Assembly: GCA_015680685.1 (NCBI GenBank)
Contig: MNCI01004661.1
Coordinates: forward strand, 1,168,417 to 1,232,416
Source: Gnetum montanum
Lineage: Eukaryota; Streptophyta; Gnetopsida; Gnetales; Gnetaceae
Direction: 5' to 3'
DNA: 64,000 nt
Below are positions 45,840-57,379 of the stretch, piece by piece (position 1 is the stretch's first letter; the number at the start of each line of letters is the position of its first letter). The notes under the pieces are model-generated. The model worked only from the letters and a program-made list of their open reading frames with translations, did no database searches and was not told the origin of the DNA. A program made the translations under genes and the position numbers.

Positions 45840-48560
45840 TGCCATAATATGGGAACACAAAATTTGGACACAAAATACAAAATGTTGGAATTCATGTGGT
45901 TCCCGAAGGTGATGGCTCCTCCATTGGTGTTTTTCCTTTGTCTCACCCTATAGGCTTCTGAGATTGTTGACAAGTGAGAAGCACTTGGAATTTCTCTTCT
46001 TGTTTCTGAGGATCATGCACAATCCATGCTGATGTTCCAATTTTTGATGGAGCTAGAACCTCCCATGGACACGACAGCCATGGAAACATCTAATTTTCTT
46101 TAACATACCACGTAGCAAACTACTATCATTCCTTCTCATAGGCTTTATCTTTGTCTCGTAATTCTCAGTAATTTGTTAATCATCGAGCCAAGTTTGCTGC
46201 TACATATTTTTATTCATGGTAGCTTTCTTTAACCACTTCTAATTCAGAGTTTGCTACTTCTAATTTTTGTAATATCTTCTTATGTTCAACAAACTCTATA
46301 TCATACTTAGCATAACTGGTAGCTACCTACTTCTCAAGCTCAATTCTTGGGCACCCTACTATTAACATGGCCATGTTGGCATATCATAGGCCTACCAACT
46401 CCATATACTCTATTAAGTCCTGAATCTATAGGTATTGACTTTTTAGTTCTACTTGGTGGACGAAGGCATAAGTATCTAGTACGGCTTGCCAGTCAATGTT
46501 TTGAGCATTAAAAGAATTAATGTAAGCCTTAGCCATATGGATCTTCTTTTCAATGATTTCCTTGTACATCGCCACTTGATCACGAAAGTGTTCTTTTAAC
46601 TTCTCATGCTTCTTGCCCTCATTTTACCATGCACTTATTTCTATGGCTGTCTTTTGTCGAATGATGCAAACATCCTCCATGAGGAGGATTCTATTCTCCC
46701 TAGCCAAGAAATTCAAGTCTTGGTTAACCCAAACTAGTTATTCTTGCATTTTTTGGAAACTTTCTTTGAGAACGTTCTTCTATTTTTTCACTATTTTCAA
46801 CCAAATATTTTTAGTAGTAAGTAGTTTATTCTCTAAAAATATTTTTAGATGTAAGTAGATGAAGCGTTAGCATGTGCATACATCTAAGCTTGTGCCTTTG
46901 AAGCATCACAATCAACCTGTTATTTTTCCCTTACCACCTTTTTATTTTCTTCTAACAATTTATTTAGTTTCTTAATTCTGAAAATGTCTAATTAGTTAGC
47001 TGTGATAAATTGGAAAGGATCTCTTCATTCAGCTTGTAGGGTGATGAGCTTTTCTTACAATCTTTGCAACTCTACTTTCGTGTGCTCGATCCTAATTTTA
47101 GCCATGACCAATTTTCCTTTGATGGAAATGAGGTCTGATTGTGCTGCTATGACATCTTAGGGGATGTCAAAAAAGGATGTCATAACTTATCCTATTTGCA
47201 ACAACCAATCCAAAGCATCCTCATGTTCCGCAGGAGTCATTGAGGGACTAGCCAAAACTTGAGCATCATGTGCTCCTATGAAATTTTTCATTGGCACAAC
47301 ATGGATGTTAAAAAATTATTTGATGTGGTTTGTGAACACCTTTGCTACACCTGCCACATCCTGGTGCTACATGACCACCATTGTGGCACCTTCACCAATT
47401 TCCAATCTGACCTAGAAGGATGCAGCATTCCTAGAGATCTACTGAGACCACTAGGACTCTCCTCCTAAAATCAATGAAATATGTCCACTTGCAAGGTTGA
47501 CCAAAAAAATGGGTTGTATGACATAATCAATAACCCTAAATAGGTTTTTGGCATCATGACTTTCCCAACTGACCATTTCAACAATTGTTTAGAGGTGACT
47601 GATATACGATTGATAGTCTTATTGTGGCAATGGTAATTGTTGGATTTGCTGGCTTATGGGTTGTGTGTTGGGCCTTGCTTCCTATTATTGGCTGGGTCCT
47701 ACCATTTGAGGCATAATGGGTCAAACTATTTACTCTTCCTCTTCTTCTAATTGCTTGCCAACATCTTTCCTTGGTGCCAATGGTTTAAGTAGTTCAGCAT
47801 ATGAAGTGTTTTGGGCTTTTCTAGGAACATCATTCGTGTAGCCCAAGATTCCAGCATGTCTACACAGCTTCTTGATAAGACAAGGGAAAGGTAAGGTAAG
47901 CTTCCCTATCTTCCTTTCTTCAAATCACCTTAATATCTCTATCAGATATAAATGGGGCAAATTTGCATTAAATTTTTCCATCAAAATTGCACTGCCCCAC
48001 ACCACATAAGTAGATAATCTGTTTAAACCTTTGGTGGGGAAAAGGTGATAAGTGTCGATCTTAAAGTAGATCCTCTCTTCTAAGGTCAATTCTCCATAAA
48101 CTTTATTCTCCTTGTCGTAAGCCCATTTCAAACATAATTTTCTTGTATCTTTGTTTGAGCAAGTGGACAAATGAGTAACTTTTGGTCCTTCATTTGGAAG
48201 ATTTAGGACCTCTACAATGGCCTTTGCAAAAAACTCAACAAAAACACCACCTATATTGGCAATGGTGCCTTCCTCTTTGCCATTCTATAATTGGTATGTT
48301 TCACCCAAATACCAATTACCACTCTCTGAGAGGATGGGCCATAGTAGAGACACCTTAAGTTGAGTCTTCACTGGTTCAAGGGTAAACTCAATGAAAGGCC
48401 CAAAATTGAGCTCCACTATCATAGCTACAAAGGTGGACTTCTCCCAAATGGCTTGGAGACATTTAAACATGGAGGGTTCCTTTAGTAAACATTGAATTTC
48501 TTACCCCTATAATATCATTTGGATTATGGCAAATTTCAAAAAACGTTTGTGCACCTCCTA
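45840..48560 (-). pseudogene. Accessory gene of element H (longest copy in the window)
   Basis: One minus-strand frame can be followed from about 48560 to 45840, broken mostly by TAG. N-terminal part: VSLLWPILSESGNWYLGET, then VEFFAKAIVEVLNLPNEGP, LEERIYFKIDTYHLFPTKGL, LSTYVVWGSAILMEKFNANL and LPHLYLIEI. This order of a LNLP segment, a long helix and a N.PHL segment resembles the putative plant transposon protein domain of env-position ORFs in Athila. A proline- and glutamine-rich linker and a coiled coil follow (EHEDALDWLLQIG, AAQSDLISIKGKLVMAKIRI). The C-terminus is TPMEEPSPSGTT. About 880 residues if read through. Function unknown. A candidate promoter lies just upstream. Confidence 0.6.
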
Positions 48561-48756
48561 CTACAATAAGCCCCCATGACTAAGTGAAACACTTCGGGTT
48601 CAACTAGGATCAAATAAAATTGAAATCATAATGTTAGGGAGTGAGATATTGCACTTGGAAGATGGAGATGTAAAGCACTAAGTCACAAAGAAAAATGTCA
48701 ACAAATCTCCTCATGTCCAATGAGAGAAATGAACTTGAAGTAAATAGGGCCATGAG

Positions 48757-48840
48757 TATATATACATAGGGGAGATGCGATATTGCATACCCAATATCAA
48801 GTACCCAGTATCGTGTCCCCACCAAAATTCATTGAATGCA
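48757..48840 (-). promoter_or_regulatory. Candidate internal promoter of H with a copy of the U3 motif
   Basis: On the minus strand: GATATTGGGTATGCAATATC, then GCATCTCCCC, then a TATA word GTATATATAC (about 48757-48766). The LTR U3 of the same element has GATATCGGGTATGCGATATC, differing at two positions, both transitions. In the LTR a TATA box follows as well. The accessory gene starts about 200 bases downstream. Confidence 0.55.
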
Positions 48841-50205
48841 AGAACTAAGTGGGAATAAGAAATTTTTTATGTGTAATGAAGGATTGGAAATTTCATAGGA
48901 AGCTTTGGGGTATTTAGAAAATTAATTTTTAGGTACCATAAGTATGCCATGATGGGATCATCTATGAAAATTTGTGAAAAGGGGCTAGGATGAAGTGTGT
49001 ATAGTAATTGTTAAGAAACCATTGCTTACAATGATAAAGGAAAGGATAGTTCACTTAGGTAAGTAGTCAAAGGGTGTAAAATAATGCATTGTGTGTAGCA
49101 AGGACAAGTTACAAAAGTTATACAAGTGGAGCCTCCCCAAAGTAGGCTCTAGCCTATGATGCCCTTGTGGAACCACACCTCTAATGTCCGTATGCACTAG
49201 AGAAGTTGAATGCAACATATACCTATGAAAAAAACACACATGTTAAAACCACCAAGTTGAGATAATAACTCTATGTTACACCAACCATAAGTTATGAACA
49301 CTCAGAAAACGAGATGAGATGGATGCAGAAGGGATCATAGAAATTAGGACATGACGTTTCTCATGATGATCACAATGGAATCTTGTGTGTAATTCATGGT
49401 TAAATAACCATGTGTCTGGCTTTCCAAGTTCTACACCAAGTCCATACCACATTGCAATGATACCGCATCGCTTCATCCCATCGGCAAACAACCATAAGCC
49501 TACCAAAGTTTCAAGTAGCAACATCACTTGGTGTTTTGTTCAAGGGAAGAGCAAGAGAGGAGTGTCATAATGCCTCACTCTCTTTCTTTCCTTCTCTTCT
49601 CTCTCTCTTTTTTTTTTTTTGATTCATATTTGGTTCTATGAAGTCACCTACCTTCAGGCATGGGTGCATGTCTTTCCAATGGAACCCACAAAAGCCTATT
49701 AAGTGCCATTTGAGCTGCTCTTACTCCCATTTTTCACTAGATCTACAAGGATATAGTCATAACCTTGGCAACACGATAGAACATACGGAAGTAGCCAAAG
49801 AAAATCTATGAATCCCCTTGATGTCATACCCTATCATTCCACCTTATTCCTTTACTCAGCTCTTCAAACACAATGATTATCAAATTATTTATAGTTAGAT
49901 GATGAAAAAGATTACCATTGTAACCAAAACACGAACCTCTTATTAATGGAATGGGTGGATGGATGTCATGGTCTCAATGTCTGAATAATCAGTCCCTTAT
50001 GACTAGGAAACATAGAGAAAAATCTCACCTTAATGGGCAACATGATCATCTTATTCATAGTTGAGATTACAATGAAAAATTAAAAACAACAATTAGAAAA
50101 AGTAAAAGAAATAGAGAAATGACAAAAAATCATAAAACAAAAAGATAACAAAACATTTAAGAATCCTCAAAATTAGAATGGGAGGTGACCCCCAAAACTA
50201 AACAT
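48841..50205 (-). other. Non-coding region of H between gag and the accessory gene
   Basis: It contains the shared block in reverse (CCTCCCCAAAGTAGGCTC at about 49133), the reverse of GGTATGACATCAAGGGG (about 49813) and a CT/T-rich microsatellite at 49590-49620. No RT, RNase H or integrase motif in any frame. No gene. Confidence 0.6.
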
Positions 50206-52670
50206 CTAGTTGTGGCTAGGATTAATAAGTGGATGAATAGGCTTCATGCATGTATGAAACATTAGGGGCCCATCATGCCCCAGCCACTGGGTGTCTATTG
50301 GTGGTATGGTAGCTGGGTAGAGAAATTGTTGGTCATACACCTGATTATAGAAAGCATAGTGGGGTAGATTAGATGGTGTGGGTACATTATGAGGGAAATC
50401 TAACCCACTATGGCACCCTTGAGCATATGGCAGTATGCATGGATCTGTGTGTCCCTTCACATTGGTGGATTCACTGGATCATGTGGATGTTGGAGTGTGA
50501 GGTGGAAGCCTAGATATAGTGATAGGGGCTATTAATGGAGCTAAGGAAGGTGTGGCACTAGGTTTTCCTTGGGCTAGTTTAGAAGGTGAAGTAGGTTTAG
50601 AAGTGTGATCCTTCTTCTTACGATCATGCCTAAAGAAGGGATGCTTCCAACATTGTAGAGGGAACCTATTTTTGTTAATAGTAGTAACACAAGTTACATA
50701 TGTTGGTTGGTATGGTGGTGCAAAACCATCAATACATCTGATGGCAATGTAGAAGGAGATGAAGGATGAGAATACCAAGGATGAGGAGAAGTGTGAGAAG
50801 TATGAGGTGGTGATCCCTTAGGAGAAGACATGGGTCGATGATACTTCGAAGAGTGATAATGGGGATTAGAAGTATAGGATTTAGAACTGGTTGGAGAAAC
50901 AGGATGTTGAACATATTAGGTGTTTGGTTTTGATGGACAAGGAGGATGTGGCCAGCTAGATGGTGGCCTTCCCCATGCCTATGCGTTTTGCCACTGTAGT
51001 GGTGCAAAGTGTTGAAGTTTGTAATAACTCCCCATAGGATAGTACAATGGGTCATGGGGTTATCCATAATTACCTTGTGGAATAGGGATGCACCTAAATC
51101 AATACTTTTGTAGGAATTTTAGGTGCAACGTCCCTACCCAATGCTCATATAGATGTAACAAGACTGGGCAATGGCCCTTTGGATGATCATATAAATAGAC
51201 ATCACATCCATCCTCATTATCTGTAGTTGAGCCTTTGGCCTCATTACCCTTAGCCATTCTTCCTAGTTGTCAATTAGTGTTCTTAACTATTTCTGATTTC
51301 TGTGCCCTCTGTTTGTTTTGATTGCCAGAGTTCTTTTGGATGACCCTCTCCTCGATAATGTCTTCTAAGTTCACACTTTGTTCATTTTCCCATATGGTCA
51401 TCTTGTTATGCTTTGCCTCAGTTTCATCTATCGATTTCTGTATTGGCAAAGGTTGGGTCTGTATCACCCTTTCAAAATCAGTTGTTTCCTTTTCATTATG
51501 GCTTCATACCCTTGTTGTTTCTAGAGTTGGATCCTGCTCAAATGCTTTGGCATTCTCCCATTTAGATAATTCTCTCTCTTCTTTTACCAGATGCTCTATT
51601 AGTTCTTCAACCTGGTGGCCTTAGAGCTTATATAGTTATCCTTAGGCATACTTTCCAAGGTTCACCCTTGCTTCATTGCTAAGCCCATCTATAATGTGGA
51701 GTATTTGCTCTTTCTCAGAGAACCTATGACCTGGGCAATTATTTAATAAGGGATAGTATCTATCTAAGGCCATGTCCAAAGGTTCTTGTTGTTCTTGTTT
51801 CCATCTTTGCATTTGTCTCCTCAAGGCGGACACTTGCGCATAGGTCTGGTATCTTCTAGTGAAAATTTCTAACATGGTTGATCATCGTGTAATTGAACTT
51901 GATTCCAATGATCTATACCACACTTCAACTTTATCGATTAGTATCCTAGGAAAGAGCTTAAGCTTTTGTCATTTATTGTCCACATTGTTGAGCACACATG
52001 CATCATGGAAAGCCTGTAAATGATGTTGCAGATCTAAATCATAGCCTCCTGCAAATTTTGGAATATTATTTAGGTCAAGCTTAGGTAGTCCACTCTTCTT
52101 TCAATGCCTATGAGATATCTTAATAGCCTCTATGATGTGCATTAGTCTATTAGGGACTAACATGGGTTTATCATCATCAGACAAGTGGTGATTAAAATCT
52201 CTATTTGATCAATGGTGACAATGGGGCTTGTATTCATGTTGATGACATTGAGTATTTCCATGGGTTCAATTTTTTCTTTTACTTTGATCCTTTTGTGGAG
52301 CTCTATCTCTATTCCTACATTCATGTTCGTCAGAACTAGATATTGAAGTTGAGGGGGAAGATGAAAAGGAGGAACTAGTAAGATAGCCATGGCTTCTATA
52401 ATTTCCCTTATGGTCCCTTGGTTTATCATTTCTAAGTACCAAGGAGGCCTTAGGCCTTGAGTCCTCCCCTAGTGTAGAACTGATGTAATCTTCTTCAAGA
52501 TTTTCTACCTCAAGTGAATGTAGTCTTTGAGTGTTGTTACAGTGGCCATGGTCATGAAAAACCCCTTCATAAGATGGATCACTCCAATCTTCTTCATTAT
52601 ATAATTCGTTAGTTCTCCAATGAATAGTTGTGCTACACAGTTCATAATCATTTTCACTTGAGTGAGACAT
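50206..52670 (-). pseudogene. gag: gag of element H
   Basis: Probable start MSHSSENDYELC at 52670 (minus). An acidic N-terminus (NEEDWSDPSYEGVFHDHGHC) and a serine-rich, arginine-rich region precede the core at about 51640-52130: NNIPKF, LQAFHDACV, RRQMQRWKQEQQEPLDMALD, HRFSEKEQILHIIDGLSNEA. Downstream (50206-51470) are a glutamate-rich segment, a proline- and serine-rich segment (SKLAQGKPSATPSLAPL) and the C-terminus GHDGPLMFH. Stops and shifts separate these parts. A longer frame to 52862 runs into the LTR and is not the likely start. Confidence 0.75.
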
Positions 52671-52776
52671 TGTTGTTGATTCATGGTGTGTGTTTGAATA
52701 CTTCTTGAAAGATATATCGTTAATACCTTGTTGCAATGATCTTTTGTAATATAACCAGTCTAGATAACTAGCACCA

Positions 52777-52795
52777 TCCCCGACAATGGCACCAA
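52777..52795 (-). other. Primer-binding site of element H
   Basis: Minus strand TTGGTGCCATTGTCGGGGA directly after the 5' LTR. It differs by transitions from the TGGCGCCGTTGCCGGGGA site of Athila elements (reported tRNA-Asp primer). Confidence 0.8.
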
Positions 52796-53593
52796 TGATG
52801 AGCGGTGAGGTACCCCTACACTCAACCATATGAATATGAGCATGTACACACGATCTAGTCAAACTCTATGGATGGACTAGTTGTGGCACCTAGACAGTTA
52901 TACATTGATCACAGTTTGTTGTCTTCCCACCTAGACTAGTAGTAGCTTTGTCACGTATGGTTTAGTCCAGAGTGAGGCATATGATGTTGTCCTAGTCTCT
53001 ATGTTACTCCTGATAGCCAAAAAGATAAATTGATTAAATTAATAATATGATCAAAACCTAAATTAGCCTATGACAATGGTATCCATCCTTAACTGTCTAT
53101 ACACATCTTGGACTTTGTGGAATTGTTGTTGGGCATGCCAAGTATTCACACTTAAATGCTTATGATTAAGACGTACACATTCCACTTAATGATAGGAAAA
53201 AGTAAATAATAATAAATCAAACTATAATTAAAGAAAACATTAAATAATTAAATAATAAAAATAATGAAATTAATCTAAGTGAATGCTACAATGATGAAAG
53301 TAATCTCAATCTTTATTGCCAGTCATGCACGTGTCCAAGTACATCACACTCGAACAAAGGTGTTGTACAACTACAAACATCACACTACAGGCATCCATTG
53401 AGAATAACTGAAAGCTAAACTACCAAAAGAAAAGAACTTCTAACTCTCTAATGATCTAATAATCTTCTCGTTGTGCGCCTAAGTGTTGTATTTATAGGCT
53501 AACACAAAAATCACAATATCGTGTATACGATATCATATCCAAGCTGCGATATCGCATACCCGATATCGAGGCCTAGCAAACCATGATTCATCA
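52796..53593 (-). repeat. 5' LTR of element H
   Basis: Forward TGATGAGCGGTGAGG to GATTCATCA, 798 bp. The central 560 bp or so match the 3' LTR almost base for base; differences concentrate in the outer 100-150 bp at each end. TATA in reverse near 53490. Confidence 0.92.
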
Positions 53594-53740
53594 GCTTCCT
53601 TGTGAAAGAAACATTTTTTGTTAGTTAATGATGTATGTGACTTAATATTTTCTAAGAGATAGATCATTAATGCATTTACAATTATCACATATGATATAAC
53701 TAATCTAGATAACTAGCACCATCCCTACCAACAGCACTAA
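53594..53740 (-). other. 5' UTR and primer-binding site of element G
   Basis: The PBS is TTAGTGCTGTTGGTAGGGA on the minus strand (53722-53740), a decayed form of the H site. It is followed by GGTGCTAGTTATCTAGA, shared with the H 5' UTR. It is cut off at 53594 by H. Confidence 0.75.
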
Positions 53741-54721
53741 TGATTAGCAGCGAGGTACCCCTTATGCCCAACCATACAAATCACAAGCATTCAAGCATGA
53801 TCTAGTCAAATTTCATGGATGGGACTAATGGTGACATCTAGATCGTTATTTCTTGTTCATAGTTTGCTATCTTCCCACTTGTACTAGTGGTAGCATTGTC
53901 ATGTCTGATTTAGTCCAAAGTGAGGCATATCATTCTTGATGTTGTTTCGGCCTTATGCTACTCCTAATGATAATAAAGAAATCAATTATTTAAGCTAATT
54001 ATCAATGGAAAGTAAAGTCTAAACTAGCTTATAGGTGATGAGTGTTCGTTCCTAGCTTGTTGTCCACATCTTGGACCCATGTATCCACTATTGGGATTAC
54101 CAAGTGTTATGCTACTAGGTGAACCAAGAAATAATGTTGTTGGGGTTACCAAGTGAATACATGTTTATGCTCGAAATTGGTCACACTCATTCCAGCAATT
54201 CATTAATATGCATCGAAATGTAAATATTAACTAAGTACATGAAAAGTAAATTGCATGGCAAGTAAATCTAATCTAAGTCAAAGTGTTGTAATGAATAAGA
54301 ATCAATCTCAATCTTATTATCATTCATGAAATGTGTCCAAGTACATTACCACTCAAATAAGACATCATACAACTAACTTAAATCCACACTACAAGTACTC
54401 ATTAATGATTCTTTAAGACTACAAAATAAAATTGTAACATTTTGGCTACTCTATTGGCCAAGACTTCCATAAACAAGATGGGTGAGTGCACATTTATAGA
54501 CTTTATTGTGGGGCTATGTTGATAGGGCCTCATAAACATAGTAAATGCTACATTGACGTAGCCTTGTCAATAGAGCAATAACACGTAGATGGGGCTTGTT
54601 GATAGGGGCCCATCAATGTGAGACTTTGATTCTTCATCATTATTCAAATAGATGCAATAACATGCATTGAGGCATCTGCCTTGACATAGATACATCAATG
54701 TACCCAATTGATGCTTCATCA
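53741..54721 (-). repeat. 5' LTR of element G
   Basis: Forward TGATTAGCAGCGAGG to GATGCTTCATCA, 981 bp, partner of 38935-39943 with many differences and small indels. This is the older of the two nested minus-strand elements. Confidence 0.88.
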
Positions 54722-55974
54722 AAGGCCATCATGAAGGCCCTCAATTTGCCTAATACTAGGGCAACCTTAGCAGAGATATCAACCTAAGCAAACCTCAAAG
54801 CCAAGAAAGAATGGCTCCAACACTACTATAGGATGGACTGTAAGGAGTACAATGCACTCACTAAGGTGGAGCATACATATTTCAAAATTGTGACCTTTTA
54901 CTTGAACCCCATAGTGAGGCCAAGCAAGGTCACAACCTTCTCCACCTATGCATGTCCACTCTAAGTGGCAAATTCCTAGTCAACCTTCCATAGCTCATGT
55001 ATCTACAGATTCAAAAGATGTTCAAGGAAAATGGGAGAGGAAGAAAGACACTCCTTTTACCATGCCTCATCCATAAACTTTGCAAAAATAGAGGCATAAC
55101 ACACTATGCAAATGACACACTTAGCCATGCTCCTACCACCTCTTGAAAGGAGATGATGAAAGATAAAGCAATTGCAAAGTTGAAAGAAGAAGAGAGTCCA
55201 CCACCACTACTAGCTACAAGAGAGACTATGCTAGAAGCACTTGCAATTGTAGAATGGCTCTAAAAAATCCATGAGTAGTAGTTACAACAAGAAGAAGATT
55301 CGATAGGTGGTGGGGAGCCATTGGTTTACCATCTAGCATTGAGCCATGTCAATAAGATCACAAGGATCATTAGTTGGCTAGAGGAAACCACCCCACTATT
55401 CTCAACATAGAGAATGTAGGCACTTGCAAGAACAAATCCTAGCTCCCAAGAAATTACAGTGTCCATACCTAGATAAGAATTCCTTGAAATCTCTAGGAAT
55501 GTCATGACTTTCTTAGTGCACCTGGAGAAGGATGAGGGGCTACTGTCCTAGTGATGCAACACTGTGGACAATAGAGAATGGCAAAGGTGATGGCCAACAA
55601 GGTAGCTAAAGTCCTAAAAGCTCCTATGGAATTTGTACTAGACATTGCCATCATGAATGATATTCAAACATTTTTTAGAGCAAGAAGTGATTGGTTAAGT
55701 GCAGCCCAACATGAGGAGGTGTTGGAAAGACTAGTGGAAACTGGGCAACCGCTTTTGGAGATCTTTGATCTCTCAGGTAAAATCACAACAACTTAGTCAT
55801 AGCTACTAGAGACAAAGAATAAACTCATCATTACTAAAGCCTAACTATAGGCAACCACCACCAAGAACCAAATGTTGGCTACTAAACTTGTAGAGTTGCA
55901 GGCTCATTGAAACACCACAAAAAAACTCATGTTGTAACTCATGACCTTCACCATTAAAATTAAGACAAAATCTT
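54722..55974 (+). pseudogene. Accessory gene of element E, part 2 (middle and coiled coil)
   Basis: It continues the frame cut at 38934: KAIMKALNLPNTRATLAEIS, then KKEWLQHYYRMDCKEYNALT and VEHTYFKIVTFYLNPIVRP, matching KAIVEVLNLPN, KWAYDKENKVYGELT and LEERIYFKIDTYHLFP in H. After a stop-rich linker, 55578-55796 is open: MANKVAKVLKAPMEFVLD, HEEVLERLVETGQPLLEIFD, parallel to HEDALDWLLQIG in H. Then LATKLVELQAH. The conserved C-terminus, PPT and 3' LTR are not seen; T2 seems to begin near 55975. Confidence 0.6.
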
Positions 55975-57142
55975 GTTGTAAAATGTGCAGTTTGTAGTGC
56001 ATGAGCTACAATCTCACATAATTCAATGTATTGGGGCTAAAAATGCTTCATAAGTTGCTATTGCCTCACTTCCCAAGTGGAAAACGCTATATTAGGCATG
56101 TACTTAGGCTTGGGAAGGCTACAAATGCCTTGGGAGTTACCAAATTTGGGTCTGTCATGGTATTTATGTTGGTCATGGCAGTTAATGCGCTGGAACAAAT
56201 TGCAGTCAATGTATTAATTTATGGGCTTTCACTTTTTACACCAAAACCAACATATTTTTGCTAGGAGAGGCCAAAGCTAGCTTACTTTTACTGGAAACAC
56301 CATGGCCAATGTAGTTCTAATGAAAGCCAATGTATCTTTCCCAAGGCCAGCATATCTTTAGTGAAGACAATACATTTCCTTAGAGCTAATGTATTTTTTG
56401 AAACATAGCGTATTTTTTATGACTTTTATGCATCAAACTCACCACAAAATTAAAAAATACGTTGAGGTTTGATGGCCTATCACATCTACAATTTGCAGCA
56501 ATCTATTAGCAATCATGGTAGAAAATTGTAGCAACATACCAACATTCAAAAGCCTATATAAATCAAATTCAACCACATTAAAAAGACTTTTGACATTTTG
56601 AACATTCTAGAGCATTGCAGTTGAACATTGAGACTTTCAACACTATACACATTGCTAAGAGTCTAGTAGTCATTCCACCATTTTCAACACCAATGTAGCA
56701 AATCTATACCTTAAGACCAATAAAATTTATTAGAAACTAAAGCTTGAAAGTACCTGGATCATGCAATTGACTGTAGGACACAATCTACCAATTTCACTAA
56801 ACTTCAAGCATCACCTCTGCAACTCCTTGTGCATCTAAGCACATAACTTGTACACATTTGAACTCATTCTCTCCAACATTTTATTATTTTAATAGAATTT
56901 GATAGTTCATTTGTGTGTTTCAAGTTTATTATCTTGCACTTCAAGTTTATTTTGTGTATGTTTCAAATCTGCATTTCCATGAATTTATTTATATCTATTT
57001 ACAATTTCTAAGTCCCTGGGTGATCAATAGGATCATCCAGGGTGCCTTGGCTCCTCTTTTCTTAGAGGCCCTTAGGATTCGAAGTTAAACTGTTCCACTA
57101 GAGATCTTTGGTTTACCAACATGAATCTTTTTGGTGCAATAG
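55975..57142 (+). mobile_element. 5' LTR region of Tat-type element T2 (borders approximate)
   Basis: Placed between a TGTTG near 55975 and a primer-site-like word at 57147. Inside are AGCGTAT and AGCATAT-type repeats (56235-56425), a TATA box CCTATATAAATC (56555-56562), and a leader. No second LTR is in the window to confirm borders. Confidence 0.45.
56555..56562 (+). promoter_or_regulatory. TATA box of the T2 LTR
   Basis: AGCCTATATAAATCAAA, about 130 bases after the last U3 repeat, in the same relation to the repeats as in T1. Confidence 0.55.
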
Positions 57143-57146
57143 TTTC

Positions 57147-57165
57147 TGGTGCTAGAAGGAGGACC
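57147..57165 (+). other. Candidate primer-binding site of T2
   Basis: TGGTGCTAGAAGGAGGACC resembles the TGGCGCTAGAAGGAGGGCC-type words that follow LTRs in some plant gypsy elements (from memory). It lies about 1.1 kb before the first gag codons. Confidence 0.4.
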
Positions 57166-57379
57166 TCCACCCAAGTTCTTTGCCTAATCCTACTCTGCTA
57201 TTACCCATTTAACAATTTTGATTGCAATTTAATTTAGTTTATTAAAATTTTCTGAAATAATAACTTTTAATCCTGCTAATAAAACCAACGCAACCATCCA
57301 TTCTCCTACAATTTTTACTCATCATACTTATTACAATTAGTTTGGGTGTTGTCAAAAATTTCACAATAGTTGCTGGAAT

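Larger units (their letters stand above)
44934..53593 (-). mobile_element. Athila-type element H (minus strand, youngest, no pol)
   Basis: 8.66 kb. The LTRs are both exactly 798 bp (44934-45731 and 52796-53593) and about 96% identical by eye. PBS, gag, non-coding block, accessory gene and PPT are present; protease, RT and integrase are not. ATTTC (44929-44933) and GCTTC (53594-53598) would be the target duplication with two transitions. It is a non-autonomous element by content. Confidence 0.88.
38935..54721 (-). mobile_element. Athila-type element G (minus strand, no pol), containing element H
   Basis: LTRs at 38935-39943 (3') and 53741-54721 (5'), about 1 kb each, clearly diverged. Inside: PPT, accessory C-terminus, non-coding block, gag and PBS, but no RT or integrase. 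It is inserted in the accessory gene of E; GAGGC (38930-38934) and AAGGC (54722-54726) are the target duplication with one transition. Element H (44934-53593) is inserted between its PBS region and gag. Confidence 0.85.
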
